Shown piece after piece: positions 5,035 through 5,065 of a DNA stretch of 5,065 nt; the first letter of the stretch is position 1; the number at the start of each line of letters is the position of its first letter. This stretch comes from Oscillospiraceae bacterium (GTDB taxonomy: Bacteria > Bacillota > Clostridia > Oscillospirales > Oscillospiraceae), in NCBI GenBank assembly GCA_020866945.1, contig JAJBVW010000144.1, positions 1-5,065 of the forward strand, given 5' to 3'. The translations under genes were made by a program, and so were the position numbers. Under the pieces are notes generated by a model. It was given only the letters and a program-made list of their open reading frames with translations. It was not told where the DNA came from and made no database searches.

Positions 5035-5052
5035 ACCGCCCATGCGGGCGGT
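5035..5052. terminator. GC-rich hairpin near the window edge, possible terminator or repeat part
   Basis: ACCGCCC (5035-5041) and GGGCGGT (5046-5052) form a perfect 7-bp stem with an ATGC loop. It is followed by a C-rich tract and only three T before the window ends, so a proper T-run cannot be confirmed. It lies about 90 bp after the membrane flavoprotein gene and right after the direct repeats. It may end that operon or be the terminal part of the repeat element. Confidence 0.45.
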
Positions 5053-5065
5053 CCCCCTCCCCTTT

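Noticed and set aside
4765..5043. Minus-strand open frame covering the end of the membrane flavoprotein and the direct repeats
   Set aside because: It encodes repeat-derived and antisense sequence, lacks family resemblance and overlaps a supported gene.

Overview
The window looks like a chromosomal segment of a GC-rich member of the Clostridia, plausibly Oscillospiraceae-like gut bacteria. This rests on strong AGGAGG-type Shine-Dalgarno sites, an M24 peptidase followed by EF-P (the yqhT-efp order known from Firmicutes), a CD1247-type acidic zinc-ribbon protein after efp, and GC-rich genes with AT-rich spacers. The taxon is an inference. No rRNA, tRNA, CRISPR array, transposase or phage gene was seen.

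Region 1 (1-320) is the 3' end of a gene for a DUF4143-type protein, normally the C-terminal nuclease-like part of an AAA+ ATPase. Region 2 (321-3222) is a plus-strand block. A long hairpin (322-365) is followed by an M24 Xaa-Pro-type aminopeptidase (387-1442), efp with its own good sigma-A-like promoter (1466-1494), an acidic zinc-ribbon protein (2129-2542), and a helical protein with two TerB-like motifs (2576-3160). A strong intrinsic terminator (3187-3222) closes the block. The short, promoter-free gaps after efp suggest that efp, the zinc-ribbon gene and the TerB-like gene share a transcript. The peptidase and EF-P have linked themes (proline-containing peptides and translation through polyproline), but the roles of the last two genes are unknown.

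Region 3 (3223-3716) holds a minus-strand Phd/YefM-family antitoxin gene with no toxin gene beside it. Its promoter (TTGAAC-17-TATAAG) has a 7-bp inverted repeat placed around the -10 element, a likely autoregulatory operator. The 5' terminator also works in reverse, so it serves both converging transcripts.

Region 4 (3717-4945) is a two-gene plus-strand operon behind an extended -10 promoter. The first gene encodes a small flavodoxin-fold protein with a CX2CX2CX7C cysteine cluster but no recognisable FMN-phosphate loop. The second overlaps it by 4 bp (GTGA) and encodes a flavodoxin-fold domain that has this loop and carries three membrane segments at its C-terminus. They may form a membrane-attached flavin/iron-sulfur redox pair; this is the least characterised part of the window. 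Region 5 (4946-5065) is non-coding: a 21-bp direct repeat in two copies 34 bp apart, then a GC-rich hairpin at the window edge.
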